64,000 bases of DNA, from positions 69,104,093 to 69,168,092 of the forward strand of contig JARCOQ010000006.1 of the NCBI GenBank assembly GCA_029207755.1, read 5' to 3'. A program made the position numbers and the translations under genes. The stretch comes from Chamaea fasciata. Lineage: Eukaryota; Chordata; Aves; Passeriformes; Sylviidae. Under the pieces are notes generated by a model, which saw nothing but the letters and a program-made list of their open reading frames with translations, did no database searches and was not told the DNA's origin. Positions 1-10,899 of the stretch are shown in pieces; within the stretch, counting starts at the first letter, position 1; the number at the start of each line of letters is the position of its first letter.

Positions 1-313
1 CTGCCCCCATCTGACCTGACATCAGCAGCACAAAGCACTGGTGTCTGAGCCTCTCGGAGCCTGGGTAGGATCTTTGTGGCCCTCATCAGAGAAACAACAA
101 CACATTTTAAAAAGTCACCACCCAGGCAATCCAACAGTAAGACCAAACAACAAAAACTTAATAAATAATAAAAACAGAACAGAGAAACTAAAATGGGCTA
201 CTTTTAGAAAACAGTTCCTTTATCTCCACAGAAAAGCAAACCTTCCCTTCTGCTGTGGACTTTGTAAACAGCCAGAGAAAACACTGGAGGAAATACAAAC
301 CCCCATCACATAC

Positions 314-428
314 CTTTTAGCAGCTTGCTAAAATCAAAGTTGCTTTGTGCTACCAAGTGGGGCACAACCTTCTGATAAAGACATGACCTGAAGCAGTGCA
401 GCTTTCAGAAGCAGCATCTCAGCATCAT
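314..428 (-). pseudogene. URB1: URB1 pseudogene exon with DDAEMLLLK, left copy
   Basis: Acceptor ggttcag, donor gtatgt. It encodes DDAEMLLLKAALLQV, then in a shifted frame CLYQKVVPHLVAQSNFDFSK. It is 115 nt where 117 keeps frame, with two bases lost between Val and Cys. It corresponds to human residues of about 513-552, so some 290 codons are missing relative to exon 5. Confidence 0.88.
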
Positions 429-1534
429 CTGAACCTAAACAAAATATTTCCATAATTGGCTTCTCCTTCCTTCACAGCAAGAGTGGAGTGTCGCACCTCC
501 ATTACCCAGCACAAGCATTAGCAACTTTATTTCCAGCACGCTTGCCTAGGAAATGACCTGCCGTCTTCCCAACAGGAATGAGAAAAACACCCACAGAATC
601 CCCAGTTTCCTTCCCCACACCTTCCTGTATGAATACTTTCAAAACTAAATCCACTTATTCGGTGCTTAGATCGAGAGCTGCCGTTTCTAATTTGACTCAC
701 AAGTGCTCACACATATAAAGCACAACCTGAGCATCTGAATACTCCCTGTAAGAACCCCACCAGTCCCACTGCTGTTCAGTGCAGGGCTGAACAACAGGAA
801 AAAGCGAAGGAAAGGATATGGTCGTGCTGCCGATTTCTGGGCGCGCTACTTTTAGCTAATGTCAGGTAGGTTTGGCTGGGGAAGTGCACGAGACAGTACA
901 CTACAGTTTGTGGCAAATTTATTATTTCACTTAAAAATTTCTCTCTTTCCCTTTCCCCTTTCAAAATAAGACTTGTGAGCGTAAGCTTTTGGCAAGAGGC
1001 AGACAACAAATACCTGTCTGAGAGAAACAGCAGTAGCACTTAATGCAACTGTTCACTTCCTAGGAAAAGCCATCTCAGGTTTCAGTTGTAACAGGAGGAG
1101 GCATAAAAGCTACTTGTTATCCAGCCATTAATGAAAGCAAGCAAAGCACATGGACCAAAACAATCAACACCTAACTCTTCCCTGTTAACTTCATCTCCCT
1201 CAGGGAGCTAGAAAGAACTGGATGAAAGCCACAAATAAACTTTGTTTGCCTGAGTCTCAGCTCCCATTAGAAAGGAATTCTCTAGAGGCCACTATGCAAA
1301 TAAAGCTGTTAAAGGTGAACTGGGAGTAAGTGACAGCATGATGACCACAGAATGCTGAGGAACTACAGCTGCAGTCCTACAGAACCTAGCTGCCCCACTG
1401 GTTTCCAAGCCTTGGACTGTCAGTGCTGACATTTTGCTGCCCCATTAGTGCTCTCTACCTGGTTTGCATTTTAATTAGGTCATGTAAATGACCGTGCCTT
1501 AGAAAACAAAAACCCAAATGCAATTATGAAGTAC

Positions 1535-1631
1535 CTTTTAATTCCAGCACCTGTGCCAAGACTGCATTGCCACCAGCAATGAGAAAGGAGAGAGCAAACT
1601 GAATACAGGCCATGCGGGCATCTGTTCTCCC
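1535..1631 (-). pseudogene. URB1: URB1 pseudogene exon 5, left copy
   Basis: This 97-nt exon begins after tttccag and ends AAAAG|gtac. It encodes ACIQFALSFLIAGGNAV and AQVLELK and is in frame with exon 4 of this copy. Confidence 0.88.
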
Positions 1632-2120
1632 CTGGAAACATAAAAATGTAAATATAAAATTAAAAAAAAAGCTGTCAGCACACAGGCGGTACCCAACTGC
1701 AGAATCAATACTGCAACTGCTGATTACCTGTACCAGCGCCACAAATGGGTAAATGAAACAACTTCTGTAAACATGCTGCATGCAGCCACAGACCCACATT
1801 TACATGCAATACATCCACAGTGTATTCAGCTAAAACGCTTCTGGCATGAAGCAGATCACTTTTACCTAAAAAGGAAAATGTGCTAGTTCACGTGCTCTTC
1901 AATTCCAGAGATATGAGACCAGGCCACAGATCTAAAGAAAAAGGAAACATGAACAGCAGTTTCATGCCAAACCCTGCGTCACTGAACCTCCTCACTTGTG
2001 CCCTGCTTGGTCAGGTCACAAAAATGCCCATTAAAAGGGGCAAGTATAAAACTACCAACTCAGGCACAGTGGAAGCAGCGACACCCTGACCTGTAACAGC
2101 ACCACAGGATATGAACAACG

Positions 2121-2415
2121 GATCACAGAATGGTTCGAGTTGGAAAGGATCCTAAGGATCACCTCATTCACCTCCTGCCATGGGCAGAGATGGCTTCCAC
2201 TATCCCAGGGTGCTCCAAGCCCTGTCCAACCTGACCTTGGACACTTCCAGGGACAGGGCAGTGACAGCTTCTCTGGGCAACCTGTGCTGGACAGCGTCTC
2301 ACCACCCTCATGGCCAAGAATCTCCCCCCAATATCCTATGTAAATACACCCTCTTTTAAAAAAAACCTCATCCCTCATCCTATCACTACACTCCTTGACA
2401 GAGTCCCCCCATGGT
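2121..2415 (-). mobile_element. CR1 LINE 3' fragment
   Basis: The stretch starts gatcacagaatggttcgag and includes ctgccatgggcagag, tctctgggcaacctgtgctgg and cctcatcctatcactaca, the standard complement of an avian CR1 3' end. It lies in a URB1 intron. The second copy is at 53394-53688. Confidence 0.9.
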
Positions 2416-3559
2416 TTACAATTTTTTATAAACCTGCTGTGCAAAATAATCTGCATGTAAAGATGATTCTGTGTATGCAAAAGATAAGGCAGCAGGGACT
2501 CATGAAAAGGCTGAAAGAAGAAATATAGAAACAAACAAAATTTTGCTGGAAGCTTTGGGCCTGGTATTTTTGTGTTAAAAACTCACCTCTGATAACCAGC
2601 TGTGACACAATTTCATGGAAAGCTGTACAAGAGTAAGACCTTTTGGATGCTTGTTTCCTTGTACCTTACTGGAGCACTTGAGCAGCTTGTGGTCAAAAGA
2701 CTACACCCAAGCACTCAAAATTAAGGGTGGAGGTACTCCTGCAGACAACTCCTGCAGTGAGGTCAAAACTCGAGGAATCTGACAGTTCCAGAACTATAAA
2801 AGGTGGTTCCAGGGAAAAAGGGATGTTTGGTTTTTTGCCTTCCATTTGACTGCTTAATAAAGAAAACGTCTGAATTTTCACCTCACATGGCACAAACCTA
2901 ACACAAACTTACACATTCACTCTGCAAGTAATCTTTAAAATCTAGAAACAATATGTCAACATTGCAAACAATACTGGATTAATTTTATACTTGCATTTGG
3001 AATGACACTTAGATATTCTTGTTCTGGTTTGTGTCAATCCTGACTATTTTTAGCAAACAGGGAGGAAACAAGAGATAGTTTCTTCAGGAAAAAGAGGAGT
3101 GACTTCTTCCCCTCACTCACATATTCCTCTTAAGGATTTCCAGTTAGAGATAATTTGGATTATTCTGTTTATGCTTTCAAACACAATTACCCTGTATTAG
3201 TACTGAGCAATATCCCCTCTCCAACTTCCATTTATTTCAGTGGGACCAAACCACAAAATGACTGACTAGTTTCCAGGAGTGTACTATCGCTTTCACTCTG
3301 TTTTAGACACCAGAAGGACAGTTCACAGAAACTGTACATTTATGTTTCTCCACAGCTCGTTGGCAACACGTAAGGCATTTTCATGTGTCCAGTTAGGCAC
3401 AGTCAAGGACTTCAGCCTGACACAGGACAGGAAGGGAGAGTTAAGCTCTTGCAGATGAAAATACAACAAACATTGGCAACAGTTTGTTCCCAACAGTTAG
3501 CTAAAAAAGCTGGTGGAGCCATGGCATAGCATTTCATTGCATGCAGGACCTTAATTTAC

Positions 3560-3692
3560 CTTCTTGCATCTTCTTTCCAACAATCCAGGCAGGTATTTGT
3601 CATTGAAATCGAAATGACTATATAGATCCCTTGCTGAACCCGGGCCCTGAGCCACCATTGCTGACAGCAGTGTAAGGCACCCCTGGCTCATC
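3560..3692 (-). pseudogene. URB1: URB1 pseudogene exon 4, left copy (in frame)
   Basis: This 133-nt exon is bounded by tttttag and gtaaat. It encodes LTLLSAMVAQGPGSARD, then SHFDFNDKYLPGLL, aligning residue for residue with human URB1. It retains two bases (near 3599) that the right copy has lost, so this copy keeps the ancestral frame. Confidence 0.87.
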
Positions 3693-3970
3693 CTAAAAAG
3701 ACAAAGCAGAGGGAAAACCTGCAGGTTATTTCCAGGATCATGGTTATACTAATCACCAAACCAACAGATTAAAACTTCAAGAGAAAATAGAAGGGAAGTT
3801 AAATAATCAAAGCAATTATTTTAGGTAGTAATAACAGCAGCTGGGAAAGAGGGGTGAGGGAGGAAGGGAGAAGGAAATGCCTTTTCATATTCTTCCCCAA
3901 AATTAGGCCATAAGGTGAGGCTGGATGTTCCCTTTATCAAGTAGTTTAAAAGGGTGAAAGTGCCAAAACG

Positions 3971-4040
3971 AACAACTCTAAGATGACCTGTTCATGGCAG
4001 TGGGGCTGGACTACGCAAGCCTTAATTATGATTCTATGAA
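3971..4040 (+). mobile_element. Short CR1 3' end
   Basis: A short CR1 tail: aagatgacctgttcatggca at the left and a terminal ttatgattctatgaa at the right, the typical CR1 3' repeat. Orientation is opposite to the element at 2121. The second copy is at 55242-55311. Confidence 0.75.
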
Positions 4041-5191
4041 CTCCTAAATTCATAGAGGTCTGCCATTTATTTCAACAGGAATACATAAGAGGACAGCAGA
4101 CCTCCATCATCTGAACAGCCACTACCATGAACAGATTTGTAACTTGTCCATCGTGCATCTGTCATGGACAATCTGTAAAAAGCCGTGTGGTTCAAGCAGA
4201 GATCCCATCTAGACATGCAATAAAGAAAATCCCTCTGCACAGCAAAGAGGTTGCACAGAAAATGCAGAGCATCTCCCACCAGAAATCTGCAGCCCCCTCT
4301 GTGCAGGTTCTAGAAGGATTCCTCCAGAACCTGCAATCTTTAAGCATTTCATCAGAAGTGCACATCTTGCACAGCCTCAAAATTTGTTTCCAGTTTACAC
4401 ATTTGAGATTCTTTGTCAGGTTAAAAAGCCTGCTGCAATAAGATCAACTGCACAGCTCAGGAAGCACAGCTGTGCCTATGAACTAGGCAAGCAGAGAAAA
4501 GGTTTTCCAGTTCTGCTCAAAGACTGAAAGATGAGTCATTTGCCTCGGCCAAGTCAATTTCAGTCTGATTTTTTCTCTGCTTCCCTCTTCCTCCCAGGTC
4601 TGTACTGAAATGTCTCTGGCATTTGCAACTTTTTTCCCCATCCACAGGAGCATGAGAAATTGTTTGGTCTGGACTAAATAACAACAGTTATTGAGCAACC
4701 TAAAATGACCTCAGTTTTAGGAGACTGAAAAAATTACAGAAAAAGCCAGTCTGAAAGAGAAAAATCTATTATAAACATGGCAACCTGACTCCAAAAAAAA
4801 TACAGGAAAACAAAGAACTCAAGAGCAGCTCTTTTTGCTGTCACAGGAAGACTGCCCAGCCCTGTTCCACGCAGTACATTCCACCCCACAAATCAAGCAG
4901 CAATAAAGTAAGAGGACTCAAGGTACCACCAGTGTTAGCTCTCACCAGGGCAGGCCCAACCGATGAAAACTACACCTTCAGGAAATTATCCTACAGCACT
5001 GGATTGTATGATGCATCAGAGCTTTCACTTTGCAAAGACTTCCACAGGCAATTATTTTATGACAAGTGGAAAAGGATTATTAAATAAAGGTGGATTATTA
5101 GCAATAACTCAAGATGAATTTTGAAACGTCCCGTACAGTCCCTCCAGATCAACTGACAGAGATTCTCCAGCAGAGCACCAAGAAGACTTAC

Positions 5192-5336
5192 TTGTGATTT
5201 TCAGAATACAAAGCAGCATAGACCAGTCTCATATAGGAATGAATCAACTTTCTGACGATGTTCATTCCCACAAATGTGAGCGGTCGCTGGCTGTCCTCAG
5301 TAAAATGGCTTCTAGGGCTTGAAAGACTAACAGCAT
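5192..5336 (-). pseudogene. URB1: URB1 pseudogene exon 3, left copy
   Basis: This exon encodes MLLVFQALEAILLRTASDRSH, then after a frameshift VGMNIVRKLIHSYMRLV. It is 145 nt where 146 would keep frame. Against the human protein the gap looks like a 7-nt deletion after Ser-His. Donor gtaagt and acceptor ggcag are intact. The same lesion is in the right copy. Confidence 0.85.
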
Positions 5337-6279
5337 CTGCCGGATAAAAAAGTATGTTAGCATCTGACAATATCAGGTAAGACTTGAAATTATTAGCTGA
5401 GCAAATAGTAATAACCACCATCGATAAAGGGTAACCCCACCCCAAGAGGAAAGCTTCCACACACGAAAGTGACATTAACTTTTAGATTCTCTCCCAAATT
5501 AACGCTTCCTCTCGGAAAAGATCACTTTGGAGAGCATGTAGTTTCAAGGAATCATTGCTTTAAGAGACGGCTGCTCCTAAGTGGACGACGAAAAACAAAA
5601 TGTCCCCGAGAAAAACACTGGGGCTGTTCCGGTCTTGCAATTATTTCCCTGCAGAGGAATCCAGAAACCACACAGCACTGGGCTGCGCCCATTACAAACA
5701 CCAGCCCCTGTGAGCAATGGGATATTGAGGGAAGGCTGTCACTGAACACGACACAGATAAAAATGATACTGGAAGACAAAGAATAGCAGGCGATGGTTAA
5801 AAAGCCACACAATACAGTACTATGTTGTAAGCAGTCAGCAATGCTGCACCAGCATTCAGAGTGAAAAATTATTGAACTCTTTGTTCATTCGTCATATTCT
5901 GATGAGGATAAATTGTGTCCAGCTAAAATAAGAAAAATGAGGTCAACTTTACCAGCAGCTTCCTAGAAATACTGATATATCAGGGAGATACCTAAGAACA
6001 TTTACTTTCACCAGACTATTGTTTTGCTTACTTAACTGCTTTTATTGATCCCCTTATTTCCTAAAAGATCTTTTGATAACATTTAAAGAACCTTAACAGC
6101 TTGATTTGGACGGGACGATTGGCTGTGTGTGTCATTAAATCCAGGAACATCTATGAACTGAAAAGAGCATCTCCCACTCGGTAGGTGCTTCTGCCACTGC
6201 TACTTCCAGAAAAAAAAGAAAAAAACCAAACCAAAGCCATAATCAATTATCAGAGTTATCTACACCACAAAGCATTTAT

Positions 6280-6475
6280 TCACAGAACCACAGAGTATCT
6301 TGAGCTGGACCCACAAGGATCATCCAGTCCAACTCCTGGTCCTGCACAGCCACCCCAACAGTCCCACGCCTGACAGCGCTGCCCAAACCTTCCTGGAGCT
6401 CTGGCAGCCTTGGCCACTGTGACCATTTTCTGGCAACCTTTTGTCGCTTCTTCTCCAGGGTGGGATTGTTGGGAC
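6280..6475 (-). mobile_element. CR1 LINE 3' fragment
   Basis: It begins tcacagaaccacagagtatc and includes acccacaaggatcatccag and tccaactcctggtcctgcac, recognisable as a CR1 subfamily tail. It ends close to URB1 exon 2. The second copy is at 57551-57746. Confidence 0.88.
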
Positions 6476-6519
6476 TGCAGCCGCCAGTCCCTGAATTACA
6501 AGCCCCCTGTCCAACTTAC

Positions 6520-6659
6520 TTCACTTTCAGGCTTCCTTTCTCCATCGAGAAGCTTGAATATCTCAGCACACTCCATGGAAATTTTCACGTATCCCTCCAC
6601 GACATCGTACACTTGGGCCGATGGCAGCGTCCTGGCGACGGACACGAACGTCTCCAGCC
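6520..6659 (-). pseudogene. URB1: URB1 pseudogene exon 2, left copy
   Basis: This 140-nt exon lies between tttgcag and gtaagt and joins exon 1 in phase 1. It encodes GLETFVSVARTLP, VYDVVEGYVKIS and ECAEIFKLL, very close to human URB1 residues of about 48-95. It has no stop or frameshift. Confidence 0.9.
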
Positions 6660-6810
6660 CTGCAAAGGCGCAGCGTCAACCCGGGGCACCGGCGCCCCGT
6701 GCAGGGCCCGCTCCGGCCCGGCCGCGACCCTGAGGGGCCGAGCGGTGCCATGTGCGCCAGCCCCGCCAGCAGCAGCACCGGTGCCACCCACCCCCTGCGA
6801 CGTGCCCCGG

Positions 6811-9770
6811 GACAGCCGCCTCCGCCGGGGACGGCGCGGCCGCCGCAGCCCGGGACGGCGCGGCCGCCTCTGCCCAGCGCAGCCGCCTCAGCCCGGGGCG
6901 GCGCGGCGCGGCCGCCGCAGCCCGGGACGGCGCGGCGCGGCCGCCTCTGCCCGGGACGGCGCGGCGCGGCCGCCTCTGCCCGGGACGGCGCGGCGCGGCC
7001 GCCCCTGCCCAGCGCAGCCGCCTCCGCCCGGGACGGCGCGGCGCGGCGCGGCCGCCTCCGCCCGGGACGGCGCGGCGCGGCGCGGCCGCCTCCGCCCGGG
7101 ACGGCGCGGCGCGGCGCGGCCGCCTCCGCCCGGGACGGCGCGGCCGCCTTTATCCAGCGCAGCCGCCTCAGCCCGGGACGGCGCGGCCGCCTCAGCCCGG
7201 GACGGCGCGGCCGCCTTTGTCCAGCGCGGCCCCCTCTGCCCGGGACGGCGCGGCGCGGCCGCCTCCGCCCGGGACGGCGCGGCGCGGCGCGGCCGCCTCC
7301 GCCCGGGACGGCGCGGCGCGGCGCGGCCGCCTCCGCCCGGGACGGCGCGGCGCGGCGCGGCCGCCTCCGCCCGGGACGGCGCGGCCGCCTCCGCCCGGGA
7401 CGGCGCGGCGCGGCCGCCTCCGCCCGGGACGGCGCGGCGCGGCCGCCTCTGCCCGGGACGGCGCGGCGCGGCCGCCTCTGCCCAGCGCAGCCGCCTCAGC
7501 CCGGGACGGCGCGGCCGCCTTTGTCCAGCGCGGCCCCCTCTGCCCGGGACGGCGCGGCGCGGCCGCCTCCGCCCGGGACGGCGCGGCGCGGCGCGGCCGC
7601 CTCCGCCCGGGACGGCGCGGCGCGGCGCGGCCGCCGCCCCCTGGGACGGCGCGGCCGCCTTTATCCAGCGCAGCCGCCTCAGCCCGGGACGGCGCGGCCG
7701 CCTCAGCCCGGGACGGCGCGGCGCGGCCGCCTCCGCCCGGGACGGCGCGGCGCGGCCGCCTCCGCCCGGGACGGCGCGGCGCGGCCGCCTCCGCCCGGGA
7801 CGGCGCGGCGCGGCCGCCTCCGCCCGGGACGGCGCGCCGCGGCCGCCTCTGCCCGGGACGGCGCGGCGCGGCCTCCTCGGCCCGGGACGGCGCGGCGCGG
7901 CCGCCTCTGCCCAGCGCAGCCGCCTCCGCCCGGGACGGCGCGGCCGCCTTTGTCCAGCGCAGCCGCCTCAGCCCGGGACGGCGCGGCCGCCTTTGTCCAG
8001 CGCGGCCCCCTCTGCCCGGGACGGCGCGGCGCGGCCGCCTCCGCCCGGGACGGCGCGGCGCGGCGCGGCCGCCTCCGCCCGGGACGGCGCGGCGCGGCGC
8101 GGCCGCCTCCGCCCGGGACGGCGCGGCGCGGCCGCCTCCGCCCGGGACGGCGCGGCGCGGCGCGGCCGCCTCCGCCCGGGACGGCGCGGCCGCCTTTGTC
8201 CAGCGCAGCCGCCTCAGCCCGGGACGGCGCGGCCGCCTCAGCCCGGGACGGCGCGGCCGCCTCTGCCCAGCGCAGCCGCCTCCGCCCGGGACGGCGCGGC
8301 GCGGCCGCCTCCGCCCGGGACGGCGCGGCGCGGCCGCCTCTGCCCAGCGCAGCCGCCTCCGCCCGGGACGGCGCGGCGCGGCCGCCTCCGCCCGGGACGG
8401 CGCGGCGCGGCCGCCTCTGCCCAGCGCAGCCGCCTCCGCCCGGGACGGCGCGGCCGCCTTTGTCCAGCGCAGCCGCCTCAGCCCGGGACGGCGCGGCCGC
8501 CTCAGCCCGGGACGGCGCGGCCGCCTCTGCCCAGCGCAGCCGCCTCCGCCCGGGACGGCGCGGCGCGGCCGCCTCCGCCCGGGACGGCGCGGCGCGGCCG
8601 CCTCTGCCCAGCGCAGCCGCCTCCGCCCGGGACGGCGCGGCGCGGCGCGGCCGCCCGGGACGGCGCGGCGCGGCCGCCTCTGCCCGGGACGGCGCGGCGC
8701 GTCCGCCTCTGCCCGGGACGGCGCGGCGCGGCCGCCTCTGCCCAGCGCAGCCGCCTCCGCCCGGGACGGCGCGGCGCGGCGCGGCCGCCTCCGCCCGGGA
8801 CGGCGCGGCCGCCTTTGTCCAGCGCAGCCGCCTCAGCCCGGGACGGCGCGGCCGCCTTTGTCCAGCGCGGCCCCCTCTGCCCGGGACGGCGCGGCGCGGC
8901 GCGGCCGCCTCCGCCCGGGACGGCGCGGCGCGGCGCGGCCGCCTCCGCCCGGGACGGCGCGGCGCGGCGCGGCCGCCTCCGCCCGGGACGGCGCGGCGCG
9001 GCGCGGCCGCCTCCGCCCGGGACGGCGCGGCGCGGCGCGGCCGCCTCCGCCCGGGACGGCGCGGCGCGGCGCGGCCGCCTCCGCCCGGGACGGCGCGGCG
9101 CGGCGCGGCCGCCTCCGCCCGGGACGGCGCGGCGCGGCGCGGCCGCCTCCGCCCGGGACGGCGCGGCGCGGCGCGGCCGCCTCAGCCCGGGACGGCGCGG
9201 CGCGGCCGCCTCTGCCCGGGACGGCGCGGCGCGGCCGCCTCTGCCCGGGACGGCGCGGCGCGGCCGCCTCTGCCCGGGACGGCGCGGCGCGGCCGCCTCT
9301 GCCCAGCGCAGCCGCCGGCGCCCGGGACGGCGCGGCGCGGCGCGGCCGCCTCCGCCCGGGACGGCGCGGCGCGGCGCGGCCGCCTCCGCCCGGGACGGCG
9401 CGGCCCCCGCAGCCCGGGACGGCGCGGCCGCCTCAGCCCCGGGACGGCGCGGCCGCCTTTGTCCAGCGCGGCCCCCTCTGCCCGGGACGGCGCGGCGCGG
9501 CCGCCTCCGCCCGGGACGGCGCGGCGCGGCGCGGCCGCCTCCGCCCGGGACGGCGCGGCGCGGCGCGGCCGCCTCCGCCCGGGACGGCGCGGCGCGGCGC
9601 GGCCGCCTCCGCCCGGGACGGCGCGGCCCCCGCAGCCCGGGACGGCGCGGCCGCCTAAGCCCCGGGACGGCGCGGCCGCCTTTGTCCAGCGCAGCCGCCT
9701 CAGCCCGGGACGGCGCGGCCGCCTCAGCCCCGGGACGGCGCGGCCGCCTTTGTCCAGCGCGGCCGCCTCA
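6811..9770. repeat. GC-rich minisatellite in URB1 intron 1, left copy
   Basis: About 2.96 kb of near-perfect units. The core is ccgcctccgcccgggacggc followed by gcgg or multiples of gcgcgg, giving unit lengths of 24, 29 and 34 bp. Variant units carry tctgcccagcgcag or tttgtccagcgcag. Nearly every unit contains a NotI site (GCGGCCGC) and a SmaI site (CCCGGG). No stop triplet occurs on the plus strand, so all three forward frames stay open for about 1,000 codons. These ORFs are antisense to the host gene and encode only cyclic Pro/Arg/Ala/Gly repeats. Confidence 0.97.
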
Positions 9771-9804
9771 GGGCGCGCCTTTCCCGCCACGCAGAGCCCC
9801 TCAC

Positions 9805-9906
9805 CTTTGGCGGCGGCCGCGGGGTCCCGCAGCAGCGCCGTGAGGCGGGCGCCATCGAACTCCTCGTCCCGCGGGCCGCAGGCGCCCCGCTCCGCTTCCC
9901 GGCCAT
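9805..9906 (-). pseudogene. URB1: URB1 pseudogene exon 1, left copy
   Basis: The ATG at 9906 opens a frame starting MAGKRSGAPAARG. The URB1-like residues (DEEFDGARLTALLRDP) lie in another frame, which has no ATG of its own upstream. The donor is AAAG|gtgagg at 9805. A one-base gain or two-base loss near 9868 is the simplest explanation. Confidence 0.7.
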
Positions 9907-10099
9907 GCCCGGTTCGGAGCCGGCACGGCGGCACCCCGGAATCGCCGCTGCTCCCGCAGGCAGGGGCGGGCGGAGCGGGAGCGGCAGCGGCCCGGAGATA
10001 TCGCGGCCCGGGCAGGGTGGTGCTCCCGCGGTCCCGCCCCGGCCGAGTTGTCGGGCCTGCCCAGCGACCGGTGCTCAGGTGAGCAAAAAGAGTTAAAAA

Positions 10100-10600
10100 T
10101 AGTTACCATGGAACGGCACAGAGTCCCCCTCCGGTTCACAAATTCAGAGTGTGCAGAGCCCGTTTTTATACAGTTTTTGGGCTTGGGCAACCGATTACGT
10201 CATGGGTTCTTTGTGTGTATGATTCTTGATTCATATTCATCTAGGGTCTTTTACGGTTGCAAGTCAGGTGAATAGTTTTTTCCGGGGAGACAGAAGCTTT
10301 TGTCCGGGTTTGCTGGAACCGGGTATTGAGATGTATGTCCTTGACGACAGTCGGGATGATGGCTGTGGGGCGCTGAGCACTCGGCTGACGGTGGCTGATG
10401 GCGGTGCTCAGCTCCATCAGCCAGGGGTCACACCCTCCTTTCTCTCCGCGATGGGTGATTATCTTCCCTCTCGGCAGAGGAATGTCTTCCAGGAACCCCG
10501 CATTCCTTTACGCTTAAGAAAGTGATGTTATCCAGTAAAACACAAACTAACTCTAAAATATCTACTACACAGGCTTATAAAGTATATTATTAAAAAACCC
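10100..10600 (-). mobile_element. Possible LTR or retroviral promoter upstream of URB1 exon 1
   Basis: On the minus strand this AT/GC-balanced stretch carries ctgtataaaaacgggctctg (TATA box) near 10170, a cAMP-response-like TGACGTAA near 10199 and CT-rich sequence, abutting the GC-rich exon-1 island abruptly. The layout suggests a solo LTR or a TATA promoter for the URB1 relic. No terminal TG...CA pair or target-site duplication was defined. The second copy is at 61217-61717. Confidence 0.3.
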
Positions 10601-10639
10601 ACGAATTAATCTCAAAACATTCACCTCAATCTCGTTCCA

Positions 10640-10830
10640 CCATCCCTTCCCACCCCCTGCCGTGGGCAGGACACCCAGGCGGCTTTACCTCTAGTTCAGT
10701 CAGGCCACAGGGATCCGGGGCAGCCACAGCTTCTCTGGGCCCTGTGCCAGGGCCTCGGCACCCTCACAGACGAGAATTCCTTCCCAGTATCCCATCTGCA
10801 GCAGTCTCTCTCTTTTGTTTCAGCCTTACA
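10640..10830 (-). mobile_element. Degenerate CR1 fragment
   Basis: It contains ccccctgccgtgggcaggac, cagcttctctgggccctgtg and caccctcacagacgagaatt, a diverged CR1 3' region. The second copy is at 61757-61947. Confidence 0.75.
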
Positions 10831-10899
10831 GTTTTCTTGAAACTTAAATTTATGCAGGTATCCAAATACATTGGCAATTCCAGAAATCGGTAAGCACAT

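Larger units (their letters stand above)
314..9906 (-). pseudogene. URB1: URB1 (NPA1) pseudogene, left copy, 5' part
   Basis: URB1 is a large nucleolar protein needed for early 60S pre-ribosome assembly. Six of its exons can be read here on the minus strand, each with GT-AG borders: 9906-9805, 6659-6520, 5336-5192, 3692-3560, 1631-1535 and 428-314. About 290 codons that should lie between the fifth and sixth are absent from the 1.1 kb separating them. Exon 1 has its ATG out of frame, exon 3 is one base short and the 428-314 exon two bases short, so no long protein is possible. The relic must continue left of the window. Compared with the right copy, exon 4 is in frame here. Intron 1 is filled by a GC-rich minisatellite. 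Confidence 0.85.

Noticed and set aside
6460..10082. Three overlapping plus-strand ORFs of 968-1,153 codons, and 1,022-1,160 codons in the right copy
   Set aside because: They are produced by a stop-free minisatellite in an intron of a minus-strand gene, with the same cyclic peptide in all frames. There is no codon signature and no domain.
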